Below are positions 7,555 to 15,194 of a stretch of 16,104 nt of DNA, in pieces. The translations under genes and the position numbers were made by a program. The stretch covers positions 5,727 through 21,830 of the forward strand of contig DLAC01000028.1 in NCBI GenBank assembly GCA_002493865.1, read 5' to 3'. The notes under the pieces were generated by a model, which saw nothing but the letters and a program-made list of their open reading frames with translations, did no database searches and was not told where the DNA came from. How positions within the stretch are numbered: the stretch's first letter is position 1; each line of letters begins with the position of its first letter. The stretch is from Caryophanales bacterium UBA7057. GTDB taxonomy: Bacteria > Bacillota_I > Bacilli_A > RF39 > UBA660.

Positions 7555-7911
7555 TTAGAATTCTAATCCTTTACTACGTGCAGCTTCAGCTAAAGCCTCT
7601 ACACGTCCATGATAAAGGTATCCACCTCTATCAAATACTACTTTAGTAATTCCAGCTTTTTTAGAAGCTTCGGCAATTGCTTCTCCTACTTTTTTAGCTG
7701 CTTCGATATTTCCACCTTTTTCTAGTTTTAAAGTTAATGTGGAAGCACTTGCTAAAGTAATACCATTCTCATCATCTATGATTTGCGCTCCGATATTTTT
7801 ATTTGATCTATATACGCAAAGTCTTGGAACTGCTGGAGTACCAACGATTTTACTTCTTACTCGACTATGTCTAATCTTACGCATTTCATTACGAGATACT
7901 TTATTTATCAT
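7555..7911 (-). CDS. rplR: 50S ribosomal protein L18
   Basis: L18 (118 aa) binds 5S rRNA in the central protuberance together with L5. RLCVYRSNKNIGAQIIDD and the C-terminal VVFDRGGYLYHGRVEALAEA are diagnostic. The N-terminus is basic as expected. The SD GGGAG is 9 nt from the ATG, slightly long. It stands between rplF and rpsE in the usual spc order. Confidence 0.98.
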   Translation of the reverse strand: MINKVSRNEMRKIRHSRVRSKIVGTPAVPRLCVYRSNKNIGAQIIDDENGITLASASTLTLKLEKGGNIEAAKKVGEAIAEASKKAGITKVVFDRGGYLYHGRVEALAEAARSKGLEF

Positions 7912-7937
7912 AAGTAATTTCTCCCTTCTACGTGATT

Positions 7938-8474
7938 TTAAGCAGCCTTCTTACCTTCCTTACGTTGTACATATTCATCCTTATAACGAATTCCTTTTCC
8001 TTTGTAAGGTTCTGGTTTTCTTACTTTACGAATGTTTGCTGCAAACTCTCCGACTTTTTCTTTACTAATTCCTTTGACTGTAATTTCAGTATTTGAAGTA
8101 ACATCTACTGAAAGTCCAGCAGGAATTTCTAATTCTACTGGATGAGAATATCCAGCATTGATTACTAGTGAGTTTCCTTTCATAGAGAAACGATAACCAA
8201 CACCAATAATCTCTAAGTCCTTTTTGAAACCATTTGTAACACCCTCAATCATATTATGGATGTTCGCATTTGTAGTTCCATGCATTGCTCTTGTTGCTTT
8301 TTCATCATTTGCTCTTGTTACTACTACAGTATTATCTTCTACTTGAACAGTAATGTTTTCTTTAATTTCTAATGATAATTCTCCTTTAGGTCCTTTTACA
8401 GTTACTTGATTTTCCTCAACTGCCACTGTAACACCTTCAGGCACTACAAGCTTTCTGTTTCCAATACGGCTCAT
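7938..8474 (-). CDS. rplF: 50S ribosomal protein L6
   Basis: L6 (178 aa) lies near the sarcin-ricin loop and the factor-binding site. It has the expected two tandem alpha/beta repeats. MSRIGNRKLVVPEGV starts the first, and the C-terminal RKPEPYKGKGIRYKDEYVQR is the signature of the second. There are two nearby ATGs; the one in frame with MSRIGN lies just after GGAGGTGTC. It is 25 nt after rpsH. Confidence 0.98.
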   Translation of the reverse strand: MSRIGNRKLVVPEGVTVAVEENQVTVKGPKGELSLEIKENITVQVEDNTVVVTRANDEKATRAMHGTTNANIHNMIEGVTNGFKKDLEIIGVGYRFSMKGNSLVINAGYSHPVELEIPAGLSVDVTSNTEITVKGISKEKVGEFAANIRKVRKPEPYKGKGIRYKDEYVQRKEGKKAA

Positions 8475-8499
8475 TCATGACACCTCCTTATTTTTGTGA

Positions 8500-8901
8500 T
8501 TACCAAATATAGGCTAAAACTTCTCCACCTAAGTTTTGTTTACGTGCTTCTTTATCTGTCATAATTCCTTTTGATGTAGAAATAATGGCAATTCCTAAAC
8601 CATTTAATACCTTAGGAATTTCAGAAGCTTTTGCATAAACACGTAGTCCAGGTTTTGAAATTCTCTTAAGTCCTGTAATTACTCTTTCTTTATTTTCTCC
8701 ATATTTAAGTGTTAGATAAATCATTCCTTGAACATTTTCATCTACTACTTTATAGTTCTTGATAAATCCTTCTTCTTTTAAAATTCTAGCAAGTTCTAAT
8801 TTTAGTTTAGAAGCAGGTACTTTTACTTCCGTATAACGCATACTATTAGCATTACGAATTCTCGTAAGCATATCTGCGATTGTATCTGTTACTACAGCCA
8901 T
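8500..8901 (-). CDS. rpsH: 30S ribosomal protein S8
   Basis: S8 (133 aa) is a primary 16S rRNA binder of the platform, and in E. coli is the feedback repressor of the spc operon. TDTIADMLTRIRNANSMRY is the N-terminal signature, and TSKGIMTDKEARKQNLGGEV the C-terminal RNA-binding one. Length is normal. It has a strong AAGGAGG site. I cannot tell from this window whether S8 represses translation here as it does in E. coli. Confidence 0.98.
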   Translation of the reverse strand: MAVVTDTIADMLTRIRNANSMRYTEVKVPASKLKLELARILKEEGFIKNYKVVDENVQGMIYLTLKYGENKERVITGLKRISKPGLRVYAKASEIPKVLNGLGIAIISTSKGIMTDKEARKQNLGGEVLAYIW

Positions 8902-8920
8902 TTTCGATTCCTCCTTCCTT

Positions 8921-9106
8921 TTACCAGCTTGATTTTTTAACGCCTGGTATTTGTCCTTTATTTGCTAATTCTCTAAAACAAATACGACAGATTCCGAATT
9001 TACTCATAACAGCATGAGGTCTTCCACATCTTTCACAACGAGTGTATTCACGCACTTTGAATTTTTGTTTACGACTAGCTTTTACTTTTATACTTTTTTT
9101 TGCCAT
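8921..9106 (-). CDS. rpsZ: 30S ribosomal protein S14, zinc-binding type Z
   Basis: The 61-aa zinc form of S14, a head protein near the S3/S10 assembly. The zinc ribbon is C24-x2-C27-x12-C40-x2-C43, and the C-terminal end GQIPGVKKSSW is canonical. The open frame can be extended four codons to a TTG at 9118, but the GGAGG would then be inside the coding sequence. From the ATG at 9106 that GGAGG is 6 nt upstream, so I took that start, giving MAKKS. This short type is standard in Bacilli and Mollicutes. It follows rplE after 12 nt. Confidence 0.97.
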   Translation of the reverse strand: MAKKSIKVKASRKQKFKVREYTRCERCGRPHAVMSKFGICRICFRELANKGQIPGVKKSSW

Positions 9107-9118
9107 AATATCCTCCAA

Positions 9119-9658
9119 TTACTTTCTAAAAGGAATTCCAAGTTCACTTAATAAGTCAAGTGCTTCTTCGTTCGTCTTTGCAGTTGTAACGAATACGATA
9201 TCCATACCGCGCACTTTTACAACATTATCGTAATCAATTTCAGAGAAAATTAATTGTTCTTTAATTCCCATTGTGTAATTTCCACGTCCATCAAATGCCT
9301 TTGGAGAAACTCCACGGAAATCACGAACACGTGGTAACGCAATTGAAATTAGTTTGTCGATGAAGTTATACATATTCTCTCCACGTAATGTTACCTTACA
9401 TCCAATCGCTTGTCCTTCTCTTACTTTAAATCCTGCGATTGATTTACGAGCCTTTGTAACTACTGGATGTTGTCCAGAAATTAACTCTAAATCTTTCACA
9501 GCTGCTTCAATTAATTTTGAGTTACTAGTAGCATCTCCTACACCAATATTGATGACTACTTTCTCTAATTTTGGTACTTGCATAACTGATTTATAGTTAT
9601 GTTTCTTTTGTAAACTTGGAACTATTTCGTTTAGATATTTTTCTTTTAGGCGGTTCAT
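9119..9658 (-). CDS. rplE: 50S ribosomal protein L5
   Basis: L5 (179 aa) binds 5S rRNA and forms the inter-subunit bridge B1b with S13. LEKVVINIGVGDA, RKSIAGFKVREGQAIGCKVT and FRGVSPKAFDGRGNYTMGI are the conserved blocks, and the length is the family norm. AAGGAGGG precedes the ATG at 9656-9658. Confidence 0.98.
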   Translation of the reverse strand: MNRLKEKYLNEIVPSLQKKHNYKSVMQVPKLEKVVINIGVGDATSNSKLIEAAVKDLELISGQHPVVTKARKSIAGFKVREGQAIGCKVTLRGENMYNFIDKLISIALPRVRDFRGVSPKAFDGRGNYTMGIKEQLIFSEIDYDNVVKVRGMDIVFVTTAKTNEEALDLLSELGIPFRK

Positions 9659-9676
9659 ATATTACCCTCCTTCCAA

Positions 9677-9988
9677 CTAATCAATTTTCTCATTTGATTT
9701 TTTTGAAATTCTTTCTTTTTTGTTTGATTTTTCATCAATCTTATAACCAATTCTAGTTGGTTTTTTTGTTTTTGGATCAATCAACATAACATTTGATACA
9801 TGGATTGGTGCTTCTACTTCTAGAATTCCACCAGTTTCTTGTCCATTTCCTTTTTTATGTTTTTTTACAATATTCACACCTTCAACGATGACTCTGTCTT
9901 CTTTTCTTAGTGTCTTTGTGATTTTTCCTTCTTTTCCTTTACTAGATCCGGCTATTACTCTTACTTTGTCTCCAACTTTAAGTTTCAT
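9677..9988 (-). CDS. rplX: 50S ribosomal protein L24
   Basis: L24 (103 aa) starts 50S assembly and later lies near the tunnel exit. The KOW motif is at about residues 3-30 (KVGDKVRVIAGSSKGKEGKI), followed by VEGVNIVKKHKK. The final 20 residues are Lys/Asn/Ser-rich and poorly conserved, giving a basic tail. The AGGAGG site lies in the 11-nt gap after rplN. Confidence 0.97.
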   Translation of the reverse strand: MKLKVGDKVRVIAGSSKGKEGKITKTLRKEDRVIVEGVNIVKKHKKGNGQETGGILEVEAPIHVSNVMLIDPKTKKPTRIGYKIDEKSNKKERISKKSNEKID

Positions 9989-9999
9989 AATATCCTCCT

Positions 10000-10368
10000 T
10001 TATAGCACTTCTTTCGCTAAAGATACTATTTTCATGAAATCTTTGTCACGTAATTCACGAGCTACTGGTCCAAATATACGAGTTCCAACTGGACTCTTGT
10101 CTTCCTTAATGATTACGCAAGCATTGTCATCGAATTTAATGTAGCTTCCGTCATCACGACGAACACCACGTTTGCTTCTTACGATAACAGCTTTTACAAC
10201 TTTTCCTTTTGCTACAGTTCCATTAGGTGTGGCATTTTTTACTGTACCAACAACTATGTCACCGATATTTCCTGTTTTTACTTTGCTTCCCCCTAGTACA
10301 CGAATTACTAATAATTCTTTTGCACCAGAGTTATCTGCAACCTTTAAACGGCTTTCTTGTTGTAACAT
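10000..10368 (-). CDS. rplN: 50S ribosomal protein L14
   Basis: L14 (122 aa) is a beta-barrel protein that forms bridges B5/B8 and is the docking site of the silencing factor RsfS. MLQQESRLKVADNSGAKELL and VIVRSKRGVRRDDGSYIKF are diagnostic. The protein ends with GPVARELRDKDFMKIVSLA, also typical. It is the first gene of the spc block, yet only 26 nt follow rpsQ with no terminator or obvious promoter, so the S10 and spc blocks appear to be transcribed together. Confidence 0.98.
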   Translation of the reverse strand: MLQQESRLKVADNSGAKELLVIRVLGGSKVKTGNIGDIVVGTVKNATPNGTVAKGKVVKAVIVRSKRGVRRDDGSYIKFDDNACVIIKEDKSPVGTRIFGPVARELRDKDFMKIVSLAKEVL

Positions 10369-10394
10369 AAATTATATCCTCCTTCACCTAAGAG

Positions 10395-10652
10395 TTATAG
10401 AATAACTGCTTCTTTTACGATTTCTGCTAAATAGAAATGTTTTGTTTTAGAAATTGGTTTTGTCTCAACAATTCTAACAGTATCTCCTACTTTAGCTTTA
10501 TTTGTTTCATCGTGAGCTGCATATTTCTTTGAGCTTCTCACTCTTTTTCCATATTTTGGATGTTTTTTATAAGTTTCTACTTTTACAGTAATTGTTTTGT
10601 TGTTACATGCACTTACGACTGTTCCAACTAATTCTTTTCTTACTTTTTCCAT
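10395..10652 (-). CDS. rpsQ: 30S ribosomal protein S17
   Basis: S17 (85 aa) is an OB-fold primary binder of the 16S 5' domain. RKELVGTVVSACNNKTITVK opens the fold, and VGDTVRIVETKPISKTKHF (about 56-74) is the signature. It is the last gene of the S10 block, 14 nt after rpmC, with a GGAGGG site. Confidence 0.98.
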   Translation of the reverse strand: MEKVRKELVGTVVSACNNKTITVKVETYKKHPKYGKRVRSSKKYAAHDETNKAKVGDTVRIVETKPISKTKHFYLAEIVKEAVIL

Positions 10653-10666
10653 CTATGAAACCCTCC

Positions 10667-10864
10667 TTACTTTTCTTCTAACTCGCGTTCACGTAGTACT
10701 GTTTTTAAACGAGCTACTGTATGACGCAAATCTCTGATTCTTGAAGGTTTTTCTAAATTTCCTGTTGCTTGTTGGAATTTTAAGTTGAATAGTTCTTCTT
10801 TACATTCCTTAATTTTTGCAACGATTTCCTCAGTGGTTAGTTCTCTTATTTCCTTAACCTTCAT
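10667..10864 (-). CDS. rpmC: 50S ribosomal protein L29
   Basis: L29 (65 aa) is a two-helix protein at the tunnel exit, part of the docking site for trigger factor and SRP. MKVKEIRELTTEEIVAK and the second-helix motif LRHTVARLKTVLRERE are typical. The frame is open upstream to 10927, which would add 21 residues inside rplP; I chose the ATG at 10862-10864 because it gives the family N-terminus and has GGTGGTGA just upstream. It overlaps the end of rplP by 11 nt, an arrangement that suggests coupled translation. Confidence 0.96.
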   Translation of the reverse strand: MKVKEIRELTTEEIVAKIKECKEELFNLKFQQATGNLEKPSRIRDLRHTVARLKTVLRERELEEK

Positions 10865-11285
10865 TTTTGTCACCACCATTTTCTCTACTAACGAATTTTG
10901 TCTTGATTGGTAGTTTGTGAGAAGCAAGTCTCAATGCTTCACGAGCAGTAGCTTCATCTACACCCGCGATTTCAAACATGATTTTTCCTTCTTTTACAAC
11001 AGCTACCCATGCTTCGACATTTCCTTTACCTTTACCTTGACGAGTACCAATTGGTTTCTTTGTTAAAGGCATATGTGGGAAAATATTGATCCATACTTTT
11101 CCACCACGTTTCATATAACGTGTCATGGCAACACGAGCTGCTTCGATTTGGTTTGATGTAATCCAAGCTCCCTCTTTTGCCATTAGACCATAGTCACCTT
11201 TGTCTAGTTTTGTATTTCCTTTTGCATGACCTTCGTAAGGTAATCTATGAACACGACGATATTTAGTTCTTGATGGGATTAACAT
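10854..11285 (-). CDS. rplP: 50S ribosomal protein L16
   Basis: L16 (143 aa) positions A-site tRNA and completes 50S maturation. MLIPSRTKYRRVHRLPYEG replaces the common PKRTKYRKxHRGRMKG; the 'YEG' form is one I associate with Mollicutes and nearby Bacilli, so it is a weak lineage marker. GDYGLMAKEGAWITSNQIEA and GVDEATAREALRLASHKLP are conserved. Only 2 nt separate it from rpsC, whose 3' end supplies the AGGAGG site. Confidence 0.98.
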   Translation of the reverse strand: MLIPSRTKYRRVHRLPYEGHAKGNTKLDKGDYGLMAKEGAWITSNQIEAARVAMTRYMKRGGKVWINIFPHMPLTKKPIGTRQGKGKGNVEAWVAVVKEGKIMFEIAGVDEATAREALRLASHKLPIKTKFVSRENGGDKNEG

Positions 11286-11287
11286 AA

Positions 11288-11941
11288 TTAATTACCTCCT
11301 TTAGCCTTTTTTGATGGAAGAATTTCTCCTTTATAAATCCATACTTTTACACCGATTTTTCCAAATGTTGTATCTGCTTCACTGGTTGCATAATCAATAT
11401 CTGCTCTTAAAGTATGTAGAGGAATTGTCCCTTCTGTATATCCTTCACTACGAGCCATATCTGCTCCACCAAGACGTCCAGATACTAATGTTTTAATACC
11501 CTTTGCTCCTGATTTCATTGCATTACGGATGGCTCTTTTTTGTGCCATTCTGAATGATGCACGGTTTGAAATCTGATTTGCAATTGAATCAGCAACAATT
11601 TGTGCATTCATATCAGGCTTTTTGATATCGACGATTGAAATTTGAATTTCTTCGCCTACCAATTTTGAAATTTCTTTTTTTAATTTTTCGATTGACTCAC
11701 CACCGCGTCCGATGATTACACCAGGTTTTGCAGTGTGAACAATGATTTCTGTTCTCTTAGAATTTCTTTCAACTTGTACTTTAGCAACAGCTGCGTCTTT
11801 TAGATTCTTTTCAAAATATTCACGAATTTTAATATCATTATTTAATAATCTTGAATAATCTTTTTTATTCGCATACCATTTTGAGTCCCAATCTTTGTTT
11901 ATTCCAAGTCTAAGTCCATTTGGATTCACCTTTTGACCCAT
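11288..11941 (-). CDS. rpsC: 30S ribosomal protein S3
   Basis: S3 (217 aa) lines the mRNA entry channel and has helicase-associated Arg/Lys residues. MGQKVNPNGLRLGINKDWDS is the N-terminal signature. A type II KH domain with PGVIIGRGGESIEKLKKE lies at about 74-91, and the C-terminal domain carries the SGRLGGADMARSEGYTEGTI motif. Length and order are normal. Confidence 0.98.
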   Translation of the reverse strand: MGQKVNPNGLRLGINKDWDSKWYANKKDYSRLLNNDIKIREYFEKNLKDAAVAKVQVERNSKRTEIIVHTAKPGVIIGRGGESIEKLKKEISKLVGEEIQISIVDIKKPDMNAQIVADSIANQISNRASFRMAQKRAIRNAMKSGAKGIKTLVSGRLGGADMARSEGYTEGTIPLHTLRADIDYATSEADTTFGKIGVKVWIYKGEILPSKKAKGGN

Positions 11942-11958
11942 GATTTAACCTCCTCCAG

Positions 11959-12291
11959 TTATCTAGTAGCCACAACAATTACGATGTGACTTGTTCTTTT
12001 ATCTTTATGTCCAATATGACTACGTGAATCAAACATGTGACGTTTTAATACTGGACCAGCATCTACTCTTGCTTCTTTTACGAAAAGTTCTTCTTGTTTT
12101 GCACCACCATTATTTACGGCATTGGCAGTAGCTGACTCTAGAACTTTCTTTGTAAGACGAGCAGATTTTTTGTTCATATTACTTAATATTACTAATGCAT
12201 CATTAACATCTTTACCACGAATTAAATCTACTACTAAACGAGCTTTAATAGGTGATACTCTAAGAGTTTTTGCGATTGCTCTTGCTTCCAT
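11959..12291 (-). CDS. rplV: 50S ribosomal protein L22 with atypical tunnel hairpin
   Basis: L22 (110 aa) contacts all 23S domains, and its long beta-hairpin reaches the narrow part of the exit tunnel, where macrolide-resistance changes occur. The globular part is typical: RVSPIKARLVVDLIRGKDV, then EARVDAGPVLKR, and RTSHIVIVV at the end. Between LKR (82-84) and RTSH (99-102), however, the 14 residues of the hairpin tip are HMFDSRSHIGHKDK. In E. coli and B. subtilis this stretch has the RPRAxGRA or MPRAKGRA form. The length is the same, so this is substitution and not deletion. The reading frame is clean. It is 19 nt after rpsS. Confidence 0.97.
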   Translation of the reverse strand: MEARAIAKTLRVSPIKARLVVDLIRGKDVNDALVILSNMNKKSARLTKKVLESATANAVNNGGAKQEELFVKEARVDAGPVLKRHMFDSRSHIGHKDKRTSHIVIVVATR

Positions 12292-12310
12292 ATTCTTCTC
12301 CTCCTAGTCA

Positions 12311-12577
12311 CTATTTCTTATTATCGCCGTGTCCACCAAACTTACGAGTTTGTGAAAACTCTCCAAGTTTGTGTCCTACCATATCTTCGGTTACATAAAC
12401 TGGAATAAATTCTTTTCCGTTATGTACTGCGAATGTATGTCCAATAAATGCAGGATAGATAGTTGAACGACGTGACCATGTTTTAATGACTTCTTTTTTT
12501 CCAGATTCATTTAATTTTTCTACCTTAGCTAGTAATCTTTCGAATACATAAGGCTTTTTCTTTAAACTTCTTGCCAT
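12311..12577 (-). CDS. rpsS: 30S ribosomal protein S19
   Basis: S19 (88 aa) forms a head complex with S13 near the A-site finger. KTWSRRSTIYPAFIGHTFAV and VGHKLGEFSQTRKFGGH are diagnostic, and MARSLKKKPYV is the usual start. The SD is weaker than its neighbours' (AAAGGATTGAGTG before the ATG), 18 nt after rplB. Confidence 0.98.
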   Translation of the reverse strand: MARSLKKKPYVFERLLAKVEKLNESGKKEVIKTWSRRSTIYPAFIGHTFAVHNGKEFIPVYVTEDMVGHKLGEFSQTRKFGGHGDNKK

Positions 12578-12595
12578 AAATCACTCAATCCTTTC

Positions 12596-13426
12596 CTATT
12601 TACTATTACGACGACGAACGATAAATTTATCAGACGTTTTCTTCTTTCTAGTTTTGTATCCAAGTGCTGGTTTACCCCAAGGAGTAACTGGACCTTTACG
12701 ACCGATTGGCGCACGTCCTTCACCACCACCATGTGGGTGATCATTAGGGTTCATAACAGATCCACGTACTGTTGGGCGAATTCCCATGTGACGTTTACGT
12801 CCTGCTTTTCCTAATCTTACTAATTCTTGATCTTCATTTCCTACAGCACCGATTGTTGCGTAGCATGTTCCAAGAATTAATCTTTGTTCACCACTAGACA
12901 ATCTTACCATTACATAGTTTCCTTCACGTCCTAAGATTTGAGCAGATGCACCAGCACTTCTTGCTAGCTCTCCACCTTTTCCTGGGCGAAGTTCAATGTT
13001 ATGAATCATTGTACCAACAGGAATGTTCATGATTGGTAATGCATTACCAACTTTGATATCAGCGTTTTCTCCGCTTTCAATTTTACTTCCTACTGTTAAA
13101 CCTTTTGGAGCGATGATATATCTCTTTTCACCATCGTTATAATTAATTAATGCAATATTTGCAGTTCTGTTTGGATCGTATTCAATCGCTGCTACTGTTC
13201 CAGGAATATCGTGTTTATTTCTCTTGAAATCGATAATTCTGTATTTTCTTTTTGCTCCTCCACCTTGATGTCTTACAGTGATTTTTCCTTGATTGTTACG
13301 ACCACCATTTTTCTTTAGACTAACTACTAGACTTTTTTCAGGAGTCGTTTTAGTAATTTCAGCATTTACTAATGTACTCTTTTTTCTCTGTCCATTTGTA
13401 ATTGGTCTGTAGCTTTTTACTGGCAT
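12596..13426 (-). CDS. rplB: 50S ribosomal protein L2
   Basis: L2 (276 aa) is a primary 23S binder required for subunit association and the peptidyl transferase centre. It has the OB and SH3-like RNA-binding domains with VRHQGGGAKRKYRIIDF (51-67), and the C-terminal NPNDHPHGGGEGR motif whose H230 corresponds to the functionally important His229 of E. coli. The basic tail RKKKTSDKFIVRRRNSK is normal. It lies 14 nt after rplW with a GGAGGG site. Confidence 0.98.
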   Translation of the reverse strand: MPVKSYRPITNGQRKKSTLVNAEITKTTPEKSLVVSLKKNGGRNNQGKITVRHQGGGAKRKYRIIDFKRNKHDIPGTVAAIEYDPNRTANIALINYNDGEKRYIIAPKGLTVGSKIESGENADIKVGNALPIMNIPVGTMIHNIELRPGKGGELARSAGASAQILGREGNYVMVRLSSGEQRLILGTCYATIGAVGNEDQELVRLGKAGRKRHMGIRPTVRGSVMNPNDHPHGGGEGRAPIGRKGPVTPWGKPALGYKTRKKKTSDKFIVRRRNSK

Positions 13427-13440
13427 GAGTAACCCTCCTT

Positions 13441-13722
13441 CTAATTAAGTTCGATTTGTTGACCTTCAGCTAGAGTAACAATCGCTTTCTTTGTACGATT
13501 TGTTAATCCGGTATAACGACCAACTCTTTTCTTTTTAGGTTTTACATTTAGCGTACGAATTCCTTCGACTTTTACGTTAAATATTTTTTCAATTGCTTGT
13601 TTAATTTCTGTTTTGTTTGCTCTTGAATCTACTTTAAACACATACTGATTTTTCTGTGCAAGTAATCCAGCTTTTTCAGTAATAACTGGCGCTTTAATGA
13701 TTTCTAAGTACTTTGTATCCAT
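13441..13722 (-). CDS. rplW: 50S ribosomal protein L23
   Basis: L23 (93 aa) is at the tunnel exit and anchors trigger factor and SRP. IIKAPVITEKAGLL opens the fold, YVFKVDSRANKTEIKQAIEK follows, and the basic loop KPKKKRVGRYTG (about 62-73) reaches into rRNA. Its ATG overlaps the rplD stop in a TAATG arrangement, so it is translationally coupled to rplD, whose last codons carry the AGGAGGTG site. Confidence 0.98.
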   Translation of the reverse strand: MDTKYLEIIKAPVITEKAGLLAQKNQYVFKVDSRANKTEIKQAIEKIFNVKVEGIRTLNVKPKKKRVGRYTGLTNRTKKAIVTLAEGQQIELN

Positions 13723-14318
13723 TATTTAAGCACCTCCTCGATTTGTTTGAATGCATCTTTTGTTGTTAAGACAACAGAAGCATTGACTAAATCTAATACA
13801 TTCATCTCTACTGGTTCAATGACCATAACGTTTCTTAAGTTTCTAGATGCTAGGATTAGATTTTCTTCTAATTCATTTACTACAACTAAAACTTTTTGAT
13901 CTGTAAGTTCTAATGTATTTAAGATTCCTATCATTTCTTTTGTTTTTGGAGTTGCTACTTTTAATTCGTCAACAACTACAACTTTCTTCTCATTATATAA
14001 GTTTAAGAAAGCGGTTTGTAAAGCTAATCTTCTTTCTTTACGATTTTGTTTAATACTGTAGTCTCTAGGAACTGGAGTACCATATCTTCCTCCACCTACC
14101 CATTGAACAGCACGAATTGACCCTTGACGAGCATGTCCTGTTCCTTTTTGACGCCATGGTTTTCTACCACCACCACGTACTTCACTACGAGTTTTTGTTG
14201 AATGAGTTCCTTGTCTTAAAGATGCTTGAGATAAGATAATCGCATCGAATAAAACATTTTGGTTTGGCTCAATACTTGTTAATTCTTTATTTAATTTAAC
14301 GTCCTTTAGTTTTTCCAT
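13722..14318 (-). CDS. rplD: 50S ribosomal protein L4
   Basis: L4 (198 aa) has a globular body and an extended loop that lines the exit tunnel; in E. coli it is also the autogenous regulator of the S10 operon. The loop motif GGGRKPWRQKGTGHARQG (49-66) is intact, followed by WVGGGRYGTPVPRDY. The C-terminal half LVVVNELEENLILASRNL is typical. A 54-nt gap, the longest within the operon, separates it from rplC and holds a possible hairpin whose 3' arm ends next to the GGAAGGAGG site. If L4 controls this operon too, the 5' leader described below is the obvious target (inference). Confidence 0.98.
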   Translation of the reverse strand: MEKLKDVKLNKELTSIEPNQNVLFDAIILSQASLRQGTHSTKTRSEVRGGGRKPWRQKGTGHARQGSIRAVQWVGGGRYGTPVPRDYSIKQNRKERRLALQTAFLNLYNEKKVVVVDELKVATPKTKEMIGILNTLELTDQKVLVVVNELEENLILASRNLRNVMVIEPVEMNVLDLVNASVVLTTKDAFKQIEEVLK

Positions 14319-14334
14319 CTTTAATTCCTCCTTC

Positions 14335-14371
14335 CATCACATTTCTTTTTCATTTTTTAGTTCCTGTGATG
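14335..14371 (-). promoter_or_regulatory. Possible mRNA hairpin between rplC and rplD
   Basis: CATCACA and TGTGATG form a 7-bp perfect stem (14365-14371 and 14335-14341) with a 23-nt A-rich loop, just after the rplC stop codon. The 3' arm directly precedes the rplD SD GGAAGGAGG. No T-run follows, so it is not a terminator. A role in RNA stability, processing or rplD translation is speculative, and the long loop makes it weak. Confidence 0.35.
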
Positions 14372-14372
14372 A

Positions 14373-15179
14373 TTATTCGCTTACTTCTTCACTTGATTCT
14401 AGAGCTTCTGGAGTTTCTTCAGTAACCTCTTCTGTTGCTGCTTCTTGTTCAGCTACAGTTTCTTCTACTGTTTCTTCGGTATCAGTAACTACTTCTTCTT
14501 TCGCATCTTCTACTACTTCATAAGTAATTAACTCTTCCATTTCGTTTACTTTTTCTCCTTTTTTAACTGAAGTTCTAATCATAACTAAAGATTTTTTAGG
14601 ACCTGGAACGTTACCTTTTACTAAAATTACATTGTTTTCTAAATCAACGTCTACTACTTCAAGATTTTGAACAGTAGTTAATACGTTACCCATATGCCCT
14701 GGAAGTTTCTTTCCTTTTAATACGTGCATTGGTAACATTGTACCAAGAGAACCTACTCCTCTATGATATTGAGAACCATGTCCCATTGGTCCACGAGATT
14801 GATTATGTCTTTTAATTACACCTTGGAATCCTTTACCTTTACTAATTCCACTAACATCCACAATTTCTCCTTTTGTGAATACACTAGCGTTTAGCTCTTG
14901 TCCTAATGTGTAATCTTCAATATTTACTCCCCTAATCTCTCTTAAGAAGCGCTTAGGTTCTGTATTTGCTTTCTTTGTATGACCCATTTTTGGTTTATTA
15001 CTGTTTTTAGGTTTGATTGTTTCATATCCTAATTGAATCGCATTGTAACCATCAGTTTCTACTGTTTTGATTTGAGTAACTACGTTTGGTTGTACTTCGA
15101 TTACAGTAACTGGAATTAATTTACCACTCTTAGTAAATACTTGAGTCATTCCAATTTTTTTACCTAAGATTCCTTTCAT
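14373..15179 (-). CDS. rplC: 50S ribosomal protein L3 with acidic C-terminal extension
   Basis: L3 (268 aa) starts 50S assembly and sends a loop to the peptidyl transferase centre. MKGILGKKIGMTQVF is the usual start, and KGKGFQGVIKRHNQSRGPMG (114-133) with HRGVGSLG and GHMGNVLTT form the core. The conserved protein ends near residue 210 (SVKKGEK), as in the roughly 209-aa E. coli protein. A further 58 residues follow, repeats of Glu, Thr, Val and Ala with 21 acidic residues and one Lys among the last 48. The tail is in frame, without low-quality signs, and is probably disordered. It lies 15 nt after rpsJ with an AGGAGG site. Confidence 0.97.
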   Translation of the reverse strand: MKGILGKKIGMTQVFTKSGKLIPVTVIEVQPNVVTQIKTVETDGYNAIQLGYETIKPKNSNKPKMGHTKKANTEPKRFLREIRGVNIEDYTLGQELNASVFTKGEIVDVSGISKGKGFQGVIKRHNQSRGPMGHGSQYHRGVGSLGTMLPMHVLKGKKLPGHMGNVLTTVQNLEVVDVDLENNVILVKGNVPGPKKSLVMIRTSVKKGEKVNEMEELITYEVVEDAKEEVVTDTEETVEETVAEQEAATEEVTEETPEALESSEEVSE

Positions 15180-15194
15180 ATTATTTTCCTCCTA

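Noticed and set aside
10865..10927. Longer N-terminus for L29
   Set aside because: The added 21 residues are an alternative frame of rplP; the family starts at the MKVKEIRE methionine.
12562..12744. Minus-strand 60-codon frame overlapping the end of rplB and the start of rpsS
   Set aside because: It is an alternative frame of rplB; both flanking genes have intact conserved termini and strong family matches.
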